Assembly (NCBI GenBank): GCA_938005545.1
Contig: CALKXV010000006.1
Span: 1-64,000 of the forward strand
Length of the DNA: 64,000 nt
Source: an uncultured Paracoccaceae bacterium
Lineage (GTDB): Bacteria; Pseudomonadota; Alphaproteobacteria; Rhodobacterales; Rhodobacteraceae
Direction of reading: 5' to 3'
In this document: piece after piece, positions 36,864 through 46,959 of the stretch
How positions within the stretch are numbered: position 1 is the stretch's first letter
Layout: every line of letters begins with the position of its first letter
Made by a program: the position numbers and the translations under genes
The notes under the pieces: model-generated
Seen by the model: the letters and a program-made list of their open reading frames with translations, nothing else
Databases searched by the model: none
Told to the model about the DNA's origin: nothing

Positions 36864-37471
36864 TGATTGACGTTGCAACTGATGGCAGCTTGCGGGTTCT
36901 AACAATAAATCGCCCGGAAAAAGCGAACTCGCTGACCCGCGAAATGCTGGTTGCTTTGGGTGATGCTGTGGTTGCGGCGAACACAGACGACAGTGTTCGG
37001 GCTTTGGTTCTGACGGGTGCAGGGAAAGTGTTTTCTGCCGGTGCCGATCTTGAAGCAGCCAGGGCGGGTTTGGCCGTCGATACGATTTGGGAACGTTTGT
37101 CGGGTGCGATTGCTTCCAGCCCGCTTCTGACGATTGCCGCGTTGAACGGAACTGCGGCGGGTGGTGCGTTGGGCATGGTTTTGGCCTGTGATCTGCGTAT
37201 CGCGGAGCCAAGTGCCAAGGTGTTCTATCCGGTGATGAAGTTGGGATTTCTGCCGCAACCTTCTGATCCGGCGCGTTTGACGGCTTTGGTTGGCCCCGCG
37301 CGGGCCAAGTTAATCCTGATGGGTGGCCAGAAGATCGAAGCGCCCGAGGCATTGGCCATGGGCTTGGTGGACCGGTTAAGCGATGATCCGGTCGCCGAAG
37401 CCCGCAAGATCGCGGCGGATGCAGTGGGCGCGGACCGGGAACATGTTAGTGTGATCAAGGCGATGCTGTAA
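36863..37471 (+). CDS. crotonase-fold protein lacking both catalytic glutamates
   Basis: 202 residues, shorter than usual enoyl-CoA hydratases (about 258) because the C-terminal trimerisation helices are reduced. The fold is clear: TINRPEKANSLTREML, KVFSAGADLEAA (first oxyanion-hole segment) and NGTAAGGALGMVLACDLRIA. Aligned by eye with rat crotonase, E144 becomes Gly (AGGALGMVLACD) and E164 becomes Val (FYPVMKLGF). It therefore should not hydrate enoyl-CoA by the standard mechanism and may be an isomerase, a hydrolase or non-catalytic. Coupled to the SDR. Confidence 0.85.
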   Translation: MIDVATDGSLRVLTINRPEKANSLTREMLVALGDAVVAANTDDSVRALVLTGAGKVFSAGADLEAARAGLAVDTIWERLSGAIASSPLLTIAALNGTAAGGALGMVLACDLRIAEPSAKVFYPVMKLGFLPQPSDPARLTALVGPARAKLILMGGQKIEAPEALAMGLVDRLSDDPVAEARKIAADAVGADREHVSVIKAML

Positions 37472-37505
37472 AATTCAACGACCCAGCCCAACCAGCTCTT
37501 CTGAG

Positions 37506-38210
37506 TTATCTACTTTGTAGCTCGGCCAGAACGGATTGGAATTCTTCACCAGCTTCAGCACGTGAGATCAATTCCAGCAATCCGGAGCGTCCGATGTCGG
37601 CTTCGATTTTGGCCACTTGCAGGGATGCCGCACGGTACGTGCGTCCAACACCAAGCTCGCGGAAAGCGTCATCTAATTGCCAAACGCGCTGGACTTTGAG
37701 GATGCGGTCGCTGTGCGTGTCTGTGATCGGTCCGCGCCAATTGGGATGCGACGCCACATGGGTTGCAAGCCCTTCGTCGAACCATGTCGGATAAGGTTGT
37801 TGCACGATGTTTCGCAGGCCCATGCTTCGGTGCAGGCGCGCATGGGTGAATTCGTGGGTCAAGGTTCCAAGAGTGAGACCGCCGGGGCTGACCATGACGG
37901 CGACATTTGCCATCGACAGTCCGTTGCCGCTGATCCCGAAGGCTTTTGCACAGGCGTTGCTGGCGCAAAGAATAAGCGTCGGGTCGGCAGGGGCATCGCC
38001 AAAGAAACTGCGGACTTGGGATTTGGCCGAAGAGATCAGGTTTAGAAATTCTGCGCTGCGCGTTGGGTCATCTGTCCAGACCCGAGGGGCAATTTCGGTC
38101 ATCCCATAGCTTTCGGGCGCAATGACACGGTGCGTTCCGGGAACGGCTGCTCCGAACAGCATGGCGGTAAAAAAACCGTTGAAGATCAGAGCACAGAGAT
38201 TTCCAAGCAC
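37506..38210 (-). CDS. putative gluzincin-type zinc metallopeptidase
   Basis: 234 residues with an N-terminal hydrophobic segment (about 5-24), probably exported or anchored. H119-E120-x2-H123 in LTHEFTHARLH, followed by WFDEGLATHV with E146, is the HExxH...E arrangement of gluzincins (peptidase MA-like). No family name is assigned. It lies 25 bp before the GST gene in the minus-strand series leuS-lptE-holA-GST and may be its last gene. Confidence 0.65.
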   Translation of the reverse strand: MLGNLCALIFNGFFTAMLFGAAVPGTHRVIAPESYGMTEIAPRVWTDDPTRSAEFLNLISSAKSQVRSFFGDAPADPTLILCASNACAKAFGISGNGLSMANVAVMVSPGGLTLGTLTHEFTHARLHRSMGLRNIVQQPYPTWFDEGLATHVASHPNWRGPITDTHSDRILKVQRVWQLDDAFRELGVGRTYRAASLQVAKIEADIGRSGLLELISRAEAGEEFQSVLAELQSR

Positions 38211-38234
38211 GTCAAAGAGCCTTTCGGCGGAGGC

Positions 38235-38831
38235 CTAATTGCCTTCGGCGCGGGCCCAAGCGGGGCGGGCGCGCATTCTGGCAAGATAGGAATTGGTGAC
38301 GTCAGACTGAAGCGTGATCCGAGCGCATTCCGCCCAGTGCAAACAATGGGCGGCGATGATGTCAGCGATGGTGAAGCTTTCGCCGCCAAAGAAATTGCCG
38401 TCGCCCAGAAGTTTTGCGAACCGCTTTTCTGCGTGGGCCACATCTGTTTCAGCGATCGCGGGAACACCGGGTGTGCGGGCCTCTTTTGGGCGCAGGATCA
38501 CGTGACGGACCAGCAACCAAATGGGGGCTTCGAGTTCGGTGATGATGAAATTGATCCGGGCGTCCATCAGAGCACGTTCAGGCGTGCCGGAGGCATGTGT
38601 CAGCGTGCCGGTCTTGCTGCTTAGATAGTGCAGGATCGCAAGTGAATCGGTTAAGGTAAGATCGCCGAATTGCACTGTCGGCGCTTGGCCAAGTGGATTG
38701 ATGGCGAACATTTCGTCGGAACGGGGCAGGGTTTCGATTACCTCGTAATCCAGCCCCATTTCTTCGAGGCCCCAATTCACACGAAAACTGCGATTGCCGC
38801 GATTGTTGCGGCTGCCCAAAACTTTATACAT
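38235..38831 (-). CDS. glutathione S-transferase family protein
   Basis: 198 residues from ATG 38831. N-terminal thioredoxin-like domain: MYKVLGSRNNRGNRSFRVNW, with NPLGQAPTVQFGDLTLTDS carrying the cis-Pro and the glutathione-binding T/S-D/E-S pair. C-terminal helical domain with FTIADIIAAHCLHW. Substrate unknown. The ATG overlaps the holA stop by one base; the longer frame adding MDGTTL is not needed. Confidence 0.88.
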   Translation of the reverse strand: MYKVLGSRNNRGNRSFRVNWGLEEMGLDYEVIETLPRSDEMFAINPLGQAPTVQFGDLTLTDSLAILHYLSSKTGTLTHASGTPERALMDARINFIITELEAPIWLLVRHVILRPKEARTPGVPAIAETDVAHAEKRFAKLLGDGNFFGGESFTIADIIAAHCLHWAECARITLQSDVTNSYLARMRARPAWARAEGN

Positions 38832-39853
38832 CAGCGTCGTCCCATCCATGCGAGGCGCAACAGTGCACGTTCCATCACCGCCATATGTGGCACTTGAGCG
38901 GGCGAACGCAGTGTCAGATCGGTGTTCAAAAGAAGCGAGAGCGCGCGTTCCAGTTTATGCATCCCCCAGTTCGAAGCCTGGCGTTGGATGCGGTCGCGGC
39001 GTGGGCCAAAGACGGGAGGGCGGAGCTTTCCGATGCCTGCGCCCGCACCTCCGGGGTCGGAGGCGACCATGTGGAGCGTGCGGAAATGGCGCGTTGCCCC
39101 GATGCAAAGTCCGACGGGGTTTACGCCCTGGGCTTCAAGGCGGCGCAGGACGGGTCCGATTTCATGAGCCTTCCCTTCGGCTGCGATGTTCAACACGTCA
39201 TCCATGCCTGCTTCGACTGAGCTTGGCGCAGATAAGGCGACGTCTTCGGGGGAAAGGGGTGTGTCATCGCTCAGCTTGTATAGCGCGATCTTTTCCAGGG
39301 TTTGACGGAAATCGCCCGGATCAATGGCGCGCGATAATTCAGTCAGGGCTGACATGGCATCGGTCGAAATGTTGGTCAGGCCTGCGGTTTTTAGAGCGGC
39401 TTCGATTTCTGCGCGGGATGGCGGATCGTCGTAAATACCTGTTGCATAGGCGGTTTTGTGGGTTTCAAAGGCTTTTCGCAGTTTGGATTTCGCCGTCAGG
39501 CTGCCTGCGGTCACGATGATCTGTGCATCGCCATCGGCCCAATTGGCGAGGGCGGCAGCGATTGTGTCTGCCAGCCCGTCGCCAGCGTCTTCCACAAAAG
39601 CCACGCGGGGGCCGGGGAAGAACCCTTGGGCTTTCACGGCGTCCAGCAACAAGGCTTTATCTTTTCGCAGATCGGCGGCAGGTATTCGGGTGAGCCGCAT
39701 TTCTTCTTCGCCGCCTGGACCAATCAGGGCTTTGATCACTTCCTGGCGGCGTAAGGCGACGCGCATGCCGTCTTGGCCAAAGATCAACAGGCCGGTTGCG
39801 GATGTGTCGGGCTTGGCGAAATAGCCCGGAGCGTCTCGGGGCGAGAGTTTCAT
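38831..39853 (-). CDS. holA: DNA polymerase III subunit delta
   Basis: Clamp-loader subunit that opens the beta clamp. 340 residues from ATG 39853. The divergent AAA+ fold lacks a functional P-loop, as usual; recognised from GLLIFGQDGMRVALRRQEVI, the central SRAIDPGDFRQTLEKIALYK and the collar domain ATRHFRTLHMVAS ... LERALSLLLNTDLTLRS. The long in-frame extension to 40030 overlaps lptE and is rejected. Start overlaps the lptE stop (ATGA). Confidence 0.93.
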   Translation of the reverse strand: MKLSPRDAPGYFAKPDTSATGLLIFGQDGMRVALRRQEVIKALIGPGGEEEMRLTRIPAADLRKDKALLLDAVKAQGFFPGPRVAFVEDAGDGLADTIAAALANWADGDAQIIVTAGSLTAKSKLRKAFETHKTAYATGIYDDPPSRAEIEAALKTAGLTNISTDAMSALTELSRAIDPGDFRQTLEKIALYKLSDDTPLSPEDVALSAPSSVEAGMDDVLNIAAEGKAHEIGPVLRRLEAQGVNPVGLCIGATRHFRTLHMVASDPGGAGAGIGKLRPPVFGPRRDRIQRQASNWGMHKLERALSLLLNTDLTLRSPAQVPHMAVMERALLRLAWMGRR

Positions 39854-40338
39854 AAGGACCGCGTTTGCAGATCGGCGGTGATGCGGTCCGCAAGGATCAC
39901 CATCAGGCGTCGGCGTGCATCGCGTTGTGCAAACGTCGTGGCAACCGTGGTCGATGTGGCCGAGTAGCTTGTGAAACTTTGCTCGCGCCCGGTTGCGATT
40001 TCGGTTCCGGTCACGTCGACGATGGCCCAATTCACACGGCCTTCAACCGTAAAACGGCTGAGTTCGCCGTCGGGAAGGAAACCAAGAGATTCCTCGTTGA
40101 TGCGGATGTCGGCGGTTAGGGTCAGATCAGAGGTTTCTGGCGCGCCCAAACGATCTTCCAAGCGCCGGACCAGCGCAAAGCCCTCTTCGTCGGCAGGGGC
40201 TGCGATCGCGATGCGTCCGCGCAATCCACGTGCAGTGCCGCCGGGACCGTGGACCGGTCTGAAGCCACAGCCAGCCAAAGCGAGGCTACCGAGCAAGACT
40301 GCTCGGCGCGCGACAAAGGGGGTATTAGATGACGACAT
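39850..40338 (-). CDS. lptE: LPS assembly lipoprotein LptE
   Basis: Outer-membrane lipoprotein that plugs the LptD barrel and helps insert LPS. 162 residues; signal peptide with lipobox LALAGC (cysteine about 24) followed by GFRPVHG, the usual start of alphaproteobacterial LptE. C-terminal [19 protein letters not shown] is the conserved final helix. Between leuS (14-bp overlap) and holA (4-bp overlap), the common leuS-lptE-holA order. Confidence 0.93.
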   Translation of the reverse strand: MSSSNTPFVARRAVLLGSLALAGCGFRPVHGPGGTARGLRGRIAIAAPADEEGFALVRRLEDRLGAPETSDLTLTADIRINEESLGFLPDGELSRFTVEGRVNWAIVDVTGTEIATGREQSFTSYSATSTTVATTFAQRDARRRLMVILADRITADLQTRSL

Positions 40339-42871
40339 TGACGATACGGCCCGGAACGACGATCAGCTTCTTGGGCTGACCACCGGCCAGCGCCTTGACC
40401 ACAGCATCGTTGGCAAGGGCCAGCTTTTCAACCTCTGCCTTATCCATTTCGGCAGGCACGGTGATCTCGGCGCGGCGTTTGCCATTGATCTGGATTGGCA
40501 TCGTGACGCTGTCTTCGACGAGAAGGTTTTCGTCGGCAACCGGCCACGGAGCATCTGTGATCAGCCCGGTTTCACCCTGCATGGCCCAGATTTCTTCGGC
40601 CAGATGCGGTGTCATGGGCGACATCAGTTTGGCGAGCGTCAAGACGGCTTCGCGGCGTACAGCATGTGAAGCCTTTGATTTCGCTAGTACATTTGTGAAA
40701 CCGTAGAGTTTTGCAATCGACGCATTAAAGCCAAAACTTTCGACGCCAAGGGTGACATCCTGGATGGCTTTGTGCATGGCTTTCAGCAGGGTTTCGTCGT
40801 CGTTTCCGGTATCGGTCCCTGCCGCAATGTCGGTTGCCAAGCGATGGACACGCGACAGATGTTTGAACGCAGCTTCGGCTCCGCTGGCCGTCCATTCCAC
40901 GTCGCGTTCGGGCGGAGAATCGCTCAGAACAAACCAACGCGCGGTGTCTGCACCGTATTGGTCGATGATCGCAACGGGATCGACCACGTTGTTCTTGGAT
41001 TTCGACATTTTAGCCGAAGGGATGATCTGAACTTCGGTTCCGTCTTTCAGGAAGCCTTTGCCGTCACGCAGTTCCACGTCTTCAGGATAGTGGTATTCGG
41101 GCCGTCCGTCTTGGATTCGTGTCGTTTTATAGATCGCGTGCGTCACCATGCCTTGTGTAAAAAGCGCGTCGAAGGGCTCAATCGCGCTTTCGGGCAGGTG
41201 GCCGCAGGCGTGCATCGCACGGGCGAAGAAGCGGGAATACAGCAAGTGCAGGATCGCGTGTTCGATGCCGCCGATGTATTGATCGACGTTCATCCAATAA
41301 GCGGCGTCGTCAATATCGGTTGGGGTGTCGGCGCGGGGTGCGGTGAACCGCGCGAAGTACCACGACGAATCCACGAAGGTGTCCATCGTGTCGGTTTCGC
41401 GTTTCGCTGGCTTGCCACAGGTCGGGCAAGGCGTGTCGCGCCATGTGGGGTGGCGATCCAGCGGGTTGCCGGGGATGTCGAAGGTGACATCGTCGGGCAG
41501 TTTGACGGGCAGGTTTTCTTTCTTTTCAGGCACCACGCCGCAATCGTCGCAATGGACGACAGGGATCGGGCACCCCCAATACCGTTGGCGCGACAGGCCC
41601 CAATCGCGCAGGCGGTATTTGGTTTGACCTTTGCCCAGCCCATTGGCTTCGAAATAGTCGATGGTTTTGTCGATGCCATCCTGGCTGGTGGTTTCGCCAA
41701 GGCCCGCGAAATGGTCAATATAGACAATTTTTTCGCTTTTTGCGGGCACCAAAGCTTTGCCTTCGATCGGGCTATCATCGCCCGGCATATGGAAGGCGCT
41801 TTGGACTAACAAATTGTATTTGCGTGCAAAATCCAAATCGCGTTGATCGTGCGCGGGGCAACCGAAAACAGCGCCAGTGCCGTAGTCCATCAGAACGAAA
41901 TTACCGACCCAGACGGGCATTTCGACATCTGGGAAGATTGGATGACGCACAGTGATGCCAGTATCGATGCCCTTCTTCTCGGCCTTTTCCATGGCCGCTT
42001 CGGTGGTGTCCATTTTTCGGGTTTCGGCGATGAAATCGGCCAGTTCGGCGTTGTCTTTTGCCATGGCACGAGACATGGGATGTTCGGGCGAAATTGCGAT
42101 GAACGTTGCGCCGCGCATTGTGTCGGGGCGCGTGGAGTAACACAGGATCGGCTCGCCGCCGTCGGTTCTTTGGAATGGAATTTCGATGCCGCGCGATTTG
42201 CCGATCCAGTTTTCCTGCATCAATTTCACTTTGGCAGGCCAATTGTCCAAGCCGTCAATCGCGTCCAGCAATTCTTCGGAATAGTCGCTGATCTTGAAGA
42301 ACCACTGCACCAGCTCGCGGCGTTCCACTTCCGCGCCAGACCGCCAGCCTTTACCATCAATGACCTGTTCGTTGGCCAAGACAGTCATGTCGACGGGATC
42401 CCAGTTTACAACAGCGTTTTTGCGATAAACGAGGCCCTTTTCCATGAAATCGATGAACATGGACTGTTGCTGGCCATAGTATTCAGGATCGCAGGTGGCG
42501 ACTTCACGGGTCCAGTCGATGGATAGCCCCAAGGGTTTCAGCTGTTCGCGCATGTCCTTGATGTTGGAGTAAGTCCAGTCTTTCGGATGACCCCCGATAG
42601 CCATAGCGGCGTTTTCGGCGGGCATCCCGAAGGCGTCCCAACCCATGGGATGCAACACGTTATGACCTGTGGCGCGCATAAACCGGGCCACAACGTCACC
42701 CATCGTGTAATTGCGCACATGTCCGATGTGGATTCGCCCCGATGGATAGGGGAACATTTCAAGTACATAGTATTTTGGCCGGGATTCGTCGCGTGTCGCG
42801 GTGAATGTTTCGGCTTCATCCCAGCGAGATTGCCACTTGGGTTCGATTGATTTGGTGTCGTAATCGGACAT
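40325..42871 (-). CDS. leuS: leucyl-tRNA synthetase
   Basis: Class I synthetase charging tRNA-Leu, 848 residues from ATG 42871. HIGH-type motif in [16 protein letters not shown] (about 43-58), the CP1 editing domain with TTRPDT-like [13 protein letters not shown] (about 245), a zinc-ribbon region with CDDCGVV and [18 protein letters not shown], and KMSKS in [11 protein letters not shown] (about 628). The frame is open to 42937 but [14 protein letters not shown] is the standard N-terminus. Upstream is a DUF3576 lipoprotein gene. Confidence 0.98.
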   Translation of the reverse strand: MSDYDTKSIEPKWQSRWDEAETFTATRDESRPKYYVLEMFPYPSGRIHIGHVRNYTMGDVVARFMRATGHNVLHPMGWDAFGMPAENAAMAIGGHPKDWTYSNIKDMREQLKPLGLSIDWTREVATCDPEYYGQQQSMFIDFMEKGLVYRKNAVVNWDPVDMTVLANEQVIDGKGWRSGAEVERRELVQWFFKISDYSEELLDAIDGLDNWPAKVKLMQENWIGKSRGIEIPFQRTDGGEPILCYSTRPDTMRGATFIAISPEHPMSRAMAKDNAELADFIAETRKMDTTEAAMEKAEKKGIDTGITVRHPIFPDVEMPVWVGNFVLMDYGTGAVFGCPAHDQRDLDFARKYNLLVQSAFHMPGDDSPIEGKALVPAKSEKIVYIDHFAGLGETTSQDGIDKTIDYFEANGLGKGQTKYRLRDWGLSRQRYWGCPIPVVHCDDCGVVPEKKENLPVKLPDDVTFDIPGNPLDRHPTWRDTPCPTCGKPAKRETDTMDTFVDSSWYFARFTAPRADTPTDIDDAAYWMNVDQYIGGIEHAILHLLYSRFFARAMHACGHLPESAIEPFDALFTQGMVTHAIYKTTRIQDGRPEYHYPEDVELRDGKGFLKDGTEVQIIPSAKMSKSKNNVVDPVAIIDQYGADTARWFVLSDSPPERDVEWTASGAEAAFKHLSRVHRLATDIAAGTDTGNDDETLLKAMHKAIQDVTLGVESFGFNASIAKLYGFTNVLAKSKASHAVRREAVLTLAKLMSPMTPHLAEEIWAMQGETGLITDAPWPVADENLLVEDSVTMPIQINGKRRAEITVPAEMDKAEVEKLALANDAVVKALAGGQPKKLIVVPGRIVNVVI

Positions 42872-42981
42872 ACGCGATCCTTGAGGCAACGTGCCGTGCG
42901 TTATTGATCCGGTCTGAGTAATCGCGCCGCGCCGCAAGGTCTAGGGCGCATTCCCGCCAATGCGAATACGGAGGCTTCGAA

Positions 42982-43440
42982 TTAAAGCTGGCCGTCGCGA
43001 ATTCTGAGCTGCCTTGCGCGGGTCAGAATGGCATCTTCGACGGCGCGAACAGTCTCGGTTGAGGCGGGCCCGGCGCGGGTGGCAAGAGCGATGTTGAGGG
43101 ACCGGGCTTCTAGGGCAGGGTCTTGAACGAAGATGGTCGCACGGTAAGCACGGCCACCGCCCGGAGGTGTTCCAAATCCGGTCACGATAACACCGGAAAA
43201 CGGGTCAGCCGATTGAATTGGAAGGAAATTCAGGATGTCGAGCGAAGCATTCCAGAGGTATTTATTCACCTCGATGGTGGTGTTTGGATCGTCTTGATTG
43301 AGGAACAAATCTTGAATTCGACTGCCGCGTTGCTGGCTTTCTGTTTCAGGATCATTTCGGCTAAAGGCATCGCCAAGGCGACCGCATCCCGAAAGAGCGA
43401 GGGCGATTGCTGTAACTGTCATCCATTGACCGACACCCAT
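42982..43440 (-). CDS. DUF3576 lipoprotein
   Basis: 152 residues from ATG 43440 with a lipoprotein signal, LALSGC at about 17-22. The DUF3576 core (VNKYLWNASLDILNFLPIQS ... GVIVTGFGTPPGGGRAYRATIFVQDPALEARSLNI) is common in Alphaproteobacteria, usually next to leuS as here. Role unknown; the context with LptE hints at outer-membrane maintenance. A second ATG six codons in would still keep the lipobox. Confidence 0.85.
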   Translation of the reverse strand: MGVGQWMTVTAIALALSGCGRLGDAFSRNDPETESQQRGSRIQDLFLNQDDPNTTIEVNKYLWNASLDILNFLPIQSADPFSGVIVTGFGTPPGGGRAYRATIFVQDPALEARSLNIALATRAGPASTETVRAVEDAILTRARQLRIRDGQL

Positions 43441-43711
43441 AACCAATCCCCCACAGAAATGTCTTTGTTCACGTGTTTTGCCATAAGTATCCGAGGGTTT
43501 GGATCGCCTCAAGGCCTTTCAGCGGCACACTTGTTTACCGTGAGCATAATTGGGGCCAAATTTACTGTGGCAAAGCTGCACCATCGGAATTGAGTCTGTT
43601 GGGGAGGCACCCAGTCGGCTTGCAATCCGAAGGCCGTAGAGAGAAACACAATGCAATCAGTTCGGTGCGACCGGATTGAGACGCACCTTTTACACACGAG
43701 GGAAAAATACG

Positions 43712-44665
43712 ATGAAAAAGGTTCTTCTTGCAACGACCGCGCTGACATTCAGCGCCGGGTTTGCAGCAGCAGACGGCCACACCGGAGTAACAATTTCTGG
43801 TTCGGCTGAAATGGGTATCGCAGATCGCGACATTGACGGACGTAGTGTTGAATTCATTCAAGACATCGACGTTACGTTCTCGTTCGTTGGCGAAACTGAC
43901 AACGGACTGAGCTTTGGTGCCGCTATCGACATCGACGAAGTTCAAGGTCTAGAGACGGATCCTGACGGCGACGCTGTAGACGCTGCTACCAATAACGACT
44001 TCGACGACGGTGGTATCTCGGTCTTTATCTCGGGCGACTTCGGCACACTGACACTTGGTGACACCGACGGCGCATTCGACTTTGCTATTGCTGAAGCCAT
44101 TGGCGGTGGTTCGCTTCAGGCTGACCACGAGCACGAAGGCTACAACGGCAACAGCGGCCTAGACGGTGCGAGCGATGGTCAAATCCTTCGTTGGAACCGC
44201 AACTTCGGCGATTTCGCAGTTGCTTTGTCTTACGAGCAAGACGCCACAGCTAACGGCGCTGAAGGCGATACCGCCGCAGGCGAAACAATCGGTGTTGGTG
44301 TTCGTGGTACGTTCGGTGACTTCATCGTTGGTGTTGGTTACCAGGACAACGATATCGACGATATCTACGGTATCAGTGTTTCCTATGCATTTGGCGACTT
44401 TAACTTTATCGCCAACTATTCCGACCGTGACACAACTGGTAACAGCTATGGTCTGTCTGCAACCTATGGTTCGGGCCCGCTGACGCTTTCTGTGAACTAT
44501 GGTGAAATCGATCAGGATCAGAATGCTGCCGTCGACGACCTCAGCGGCTTTGGTCTTGCTGCCAACTATGATCTGGGTGGCGGTGCTGAAGTTCAGTTCG
44601 GCTACGGTGACAATGACGAAGCAGACACAAGCACATGGTCGCTTGGTGTTTCGATGTCCTTCTAA
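43712..44665 (+). CDS. outer-membrane porin
   Basis: General diffusion porin of the Rhodobacter type, 317 residues. Signal peptide 1-21 (MKKVLLATTALTFSAGFAAA), then a glycine- and aspartate-rich 16-strand-type barrel with GTLTLGDTDGAFD as the constriction-loop lead-in, and a C-terminal phenylalanine (SLGVSMSF) as required for BAM insertion. Its codon choice looks adapted for high expression. Monocistronic: ATG 43712 preceded by GAGGGA, a 270-bp upstream gap and a strong terminator behind. Confidence 0.92.
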   Translation: MKKVLLATTALTFSAGFAAADGHTGVTISGSAEMGIADRDIDGRSVEFIQDIDVTFSFVGETDNGLSFGAAIDIDEVQGLETDPDGDAVDAATNNDFDDGGISVFISGDFGTLTLGDTDGAFDFAIAEAIGGGSLQADHEHEGYNGNSGLDGASDGQILRWNRNFGDFAVALSYEQDATANGAEGDTAAGETIGVGVRGTFGDFIVGVGYQDNDIDDIYGISVSYAFGDFNFIANYSDRDTTGNSYGLSATYGSGPLTLSVNYGEIDQDQNAAVDDLSGFGLAANYDLGGGAEVQFGYGDNDEADTSTWSLGVSMSF

Positions 44666-44691
44666 TCTAACGATTAGAGCGATTTAGAATT

Positions 44692-44720
44692 GGGCGGGTC
44701 TTCGGACCCGCCCTTTTCTT
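44692..44720 (+). terminator. intrinsic terminator of the porin gene
   Basis: GGGCGGGTC (44692-44700), a TTCG tetraloop and GACCCGCCC (44705-44713), followed by TTTTCTTTT. A textbook 9-bp stem 27 bp past the stop. Confidence 0.95.
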
Positions 44721-44784
44721 TTGCTTTGGCTCGACATTGTGTGGCCCTGAACATAGATTTCCGCTGATTGTTGAAAGAGACGGT

Positions 44785-46959
44785 ATGCAAGCAGCATCTA
44801 CAAAGACAGCAGCGCCTCAATCGCCACGATATGACGCTGGTCTTAAGTACTTTTCCGAACGAAAATTCCGTCAGGCGACCGCTGAGTTCAAGGCTGTGAT
44901 TGCTGAAGACCCGGCAAATGCCAAAGCGCATTTTCATATTGGGCGTGTGCTGCTGGAAACCTATTGGGCAGAGGATGCCATTCAATGGTTTAAACACGCC
45001 GTCGCGCTTGAACCGGGTTTTGTGCAAGCATGGCTTGGCTGGGCCGAGGCGATTGCGCTTGGGGGCGATACAACAAGTCGAAATGCGTTCCTTGCAGAGC
45101 TGAAAACAGCGCCGATTGCATCGCAGCACGTCGTTCAACTGCAGGATCGGTTTGGGGCGCTTCGCGCGGGATCACGCCCCAAAACGGGTGGGGTTTCGGG
45201 TAAAGACATTGCCCGATTGGTTGCACAGTTGAACAAGATTGCACCTGCGTTGGTCGAAGTTGAAGCCACCAAGCTTTTGAAACGTGCGCCAAAAAGCGCG
45301 GCCGTCGCCAATATTCTGGCCGAAGCCCAAGCACGTCAGGGAAAGACGGCTGCGGCGTTCGCAAGCCTTAAAATGGCGATCAAACTCGATGCCCGCTATG
45401 CCGAAGCCTATCTTGGCCTCGGCCAATTGTTGTATCAGCAAAACAGGCCTTTGGATGCGGCCAATGCCCTGCGCCCTGCTGTCATTCTTGCGCCCGATAT
45501 GGTGCCAGCGTTGGCTGGTCTGGGCGTCGTTCTGACCCGGCTAGGGCATTTCAATGCCGGGTTGCAATTGCTGGAAAGGGCTGCGGGCCTTGATCCGAAA
45601 AATCCGGTTGTTTTAGAGGAATATGGCGACGTTCTTCTTAGAAGGGGCGAAGCTGCCGCAGCGATTAAGGCATATACGACGGCACTTGCCATTTATGGGG
45701 ATGAGACACCCAATCACGTCCGGGTTGTTTTGGCAGATGCTTATAGCCAATTGGGTCAAGATGACACCGCGCTGGATGAACTTGATCGGGTTCTGGAAAA
45801 CGACCCTGACAACACGCGTGCGCTGACCGCCAAGGCATCGATCTTGCAGGCGCAGGGCGATTTCCCCTTGGCCGAGGCACAATTTCGCAAAGCTGTTGAA
45901 GCGCACCCAACAAATGGCGACGCGTATCGACGTATGATGCTTAGCCATAAGGCGACCAAGGACGATCCAATCATTCAGGAAATGATCGACGTATTTGAAC
46001 GTGATGATCTTTCTGATAACGAACGTATGAACCTTGGTTTCGGGCTTTCCAAAGCACTAGAAGATGCGCGCGAAGACGATCGTGTTTTCAAGTATCTGAA
46101 CGCTGCAAACCGTATTAGCGCGCAGCTTGCGCATGCCTCAAAAGTGGGGCGGTTCGCGGATATACGCGATTGCCGTGAGAGTTACAGCGCGTTTGATTTT
46201 GAAACGATGCCCGAAGCGCCAAAAGGAGCTGTTGCGCCCATCTTTGTGACGGGAATGCCGCGGTCCGGTACGACTTTGGTCGAGCAAATTATTGCGGCGC
46301 ATTCGGACGTCGAAAGTGGCGGCGAGCTTGGCTATGCCTCGGCTTTCGTCAGGCCGCTGCTGGCCCTAACGCCGGGTGGGGCGGTGAACGAGCAAGATCC
46401 CGAGATGATCGCCAATGTGGGGCGAAACTATGTGGACGCGATGGAAAAGAAGTTTCCGGGCGTCACCAAAATAACCGACAAATCTATCTATACGTTTCAG
46501 CATATCGGGCCCCTGATGCGTGCGCTGCCCAATGCAAAGTTCATTGTCGTGCGCCGTGACCCTCGCGACAATTTGCTGTCGATGTACAAGAACAAATTTA
46601 ATGAAGGCGTGCACGGTTATGCCAATGAAATGGAAGCTTTGGCCGAATTTTATGACGAGTTTGATAAGACCATCGCCTTTTGGCGCGAACGCGTGCCGGA
46701 CTGGTTTTATGAGGTTTCATATGATGCGCTGGTCAATGACCCAGAGGTCGAGGCGCGCAAGTTGATTGATGCCGCCGGATTGGACTGGGAAGACAATTGC
46801 CTGAACTTTCACAAAAAGCGCGGCAATGTTAAAACGCTCAGCGTTTATCAGGTGCGCCAGCCGATCAACAAAGGGTCTGTCAACGGCTGGAAGCGCTTTG
46901 AAGCTGACTTGGAACCGATGCTGGCCCGATTGAGGAGTGACGGTCATATCACTGACTGA
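44785..46959 (+). CDS. TPR-repeat protein with C-terminal sulfotransferase domain
   Basis: 724 residues from ATG 44785. Residues 15-440 are tandem tetratricopeptide repeats (for example AKAHFHIGRVLLETYWAEDA, AEAYLGLGQLLYQQNRPLDA, VPALAGLGVVLTRLGHFNAG). The sulfotransferase domain begins near 485: the PAPS 5'-phosphosulfate loop is VTGMPRSGTTLVEQI (488-502) and the 3'-phosphate site FIVVRRDPRDNLLSMYKNK. Such TPR-sulfotransferases are frequent in marine Rhodobacterales; the acceptor is unknown. It ends inside yggS (23-bp overlap). Confidence 0.9.
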   Translation: MQAASTKTAAPQSPRYDAGLKYFSERKFRQATAEFKAVIAEDPANAKAHFHIGRVLLETYWAEDAIQWFKHAVALEPGFVQAWLGWAEAIALGGDTTSRNAFLAELKTAPIASQHVVQLQDRFGALRAGSRPKTGGVSGKDIARLVAQLNKIAPALVEVEATKLLKRAPKSAAVANILAEAQARQGKTAAAFASLKMAIKLDARYAEAYLGLGQLLYQQNRPLDAANALRPAVILAPDMVPALAGLGVVLTRLGHFNAGLQLLERAAGLDPKNPVVLEEYGDVLLRRGEAAAAIKAYTTALAIYGDETPNHVRVVLADAYSQLGQDDTALDELDRVLENDPDNTRALTAKASILQAQGDFPLAEAQFRKAVEAHPTNGDAYRRMMLSHKATKDDPIIQEMIDVFERDDLSDNERMNLGFGLSKALEDAREDDRVFKYLNAANRISAQLAHASKVGRFADIRDCRESYSAFDFETMPEAPKGAVAPIFVTGMPRSGTTLVEQIIAAHSDVESGGELGYASAFVRPLLALTPGGAVNEQDPEMIANVGRNYVDAMEKKFPGVTKITDKSIYTFQHIGPLMRALPNAKFIVVRRDPRDNLLSMYKNKFNEGVHGYANEMEALAEFYDEFDKTIAFWRERVPDWFYEVSYDALVNDPEVEARKLIDAAGLDWEDNCLNFHKKRGNVKTLSVYQVRQPINKGSVNGWKRFEADLEPMLARLRSDGHITD

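Noticed and set aside
40772-41809. 345-codon open frame antisense to leuS
   Set aside because: Entirely within leuS; low-complexity shadow sequence with no domain or ribosome-binding site.
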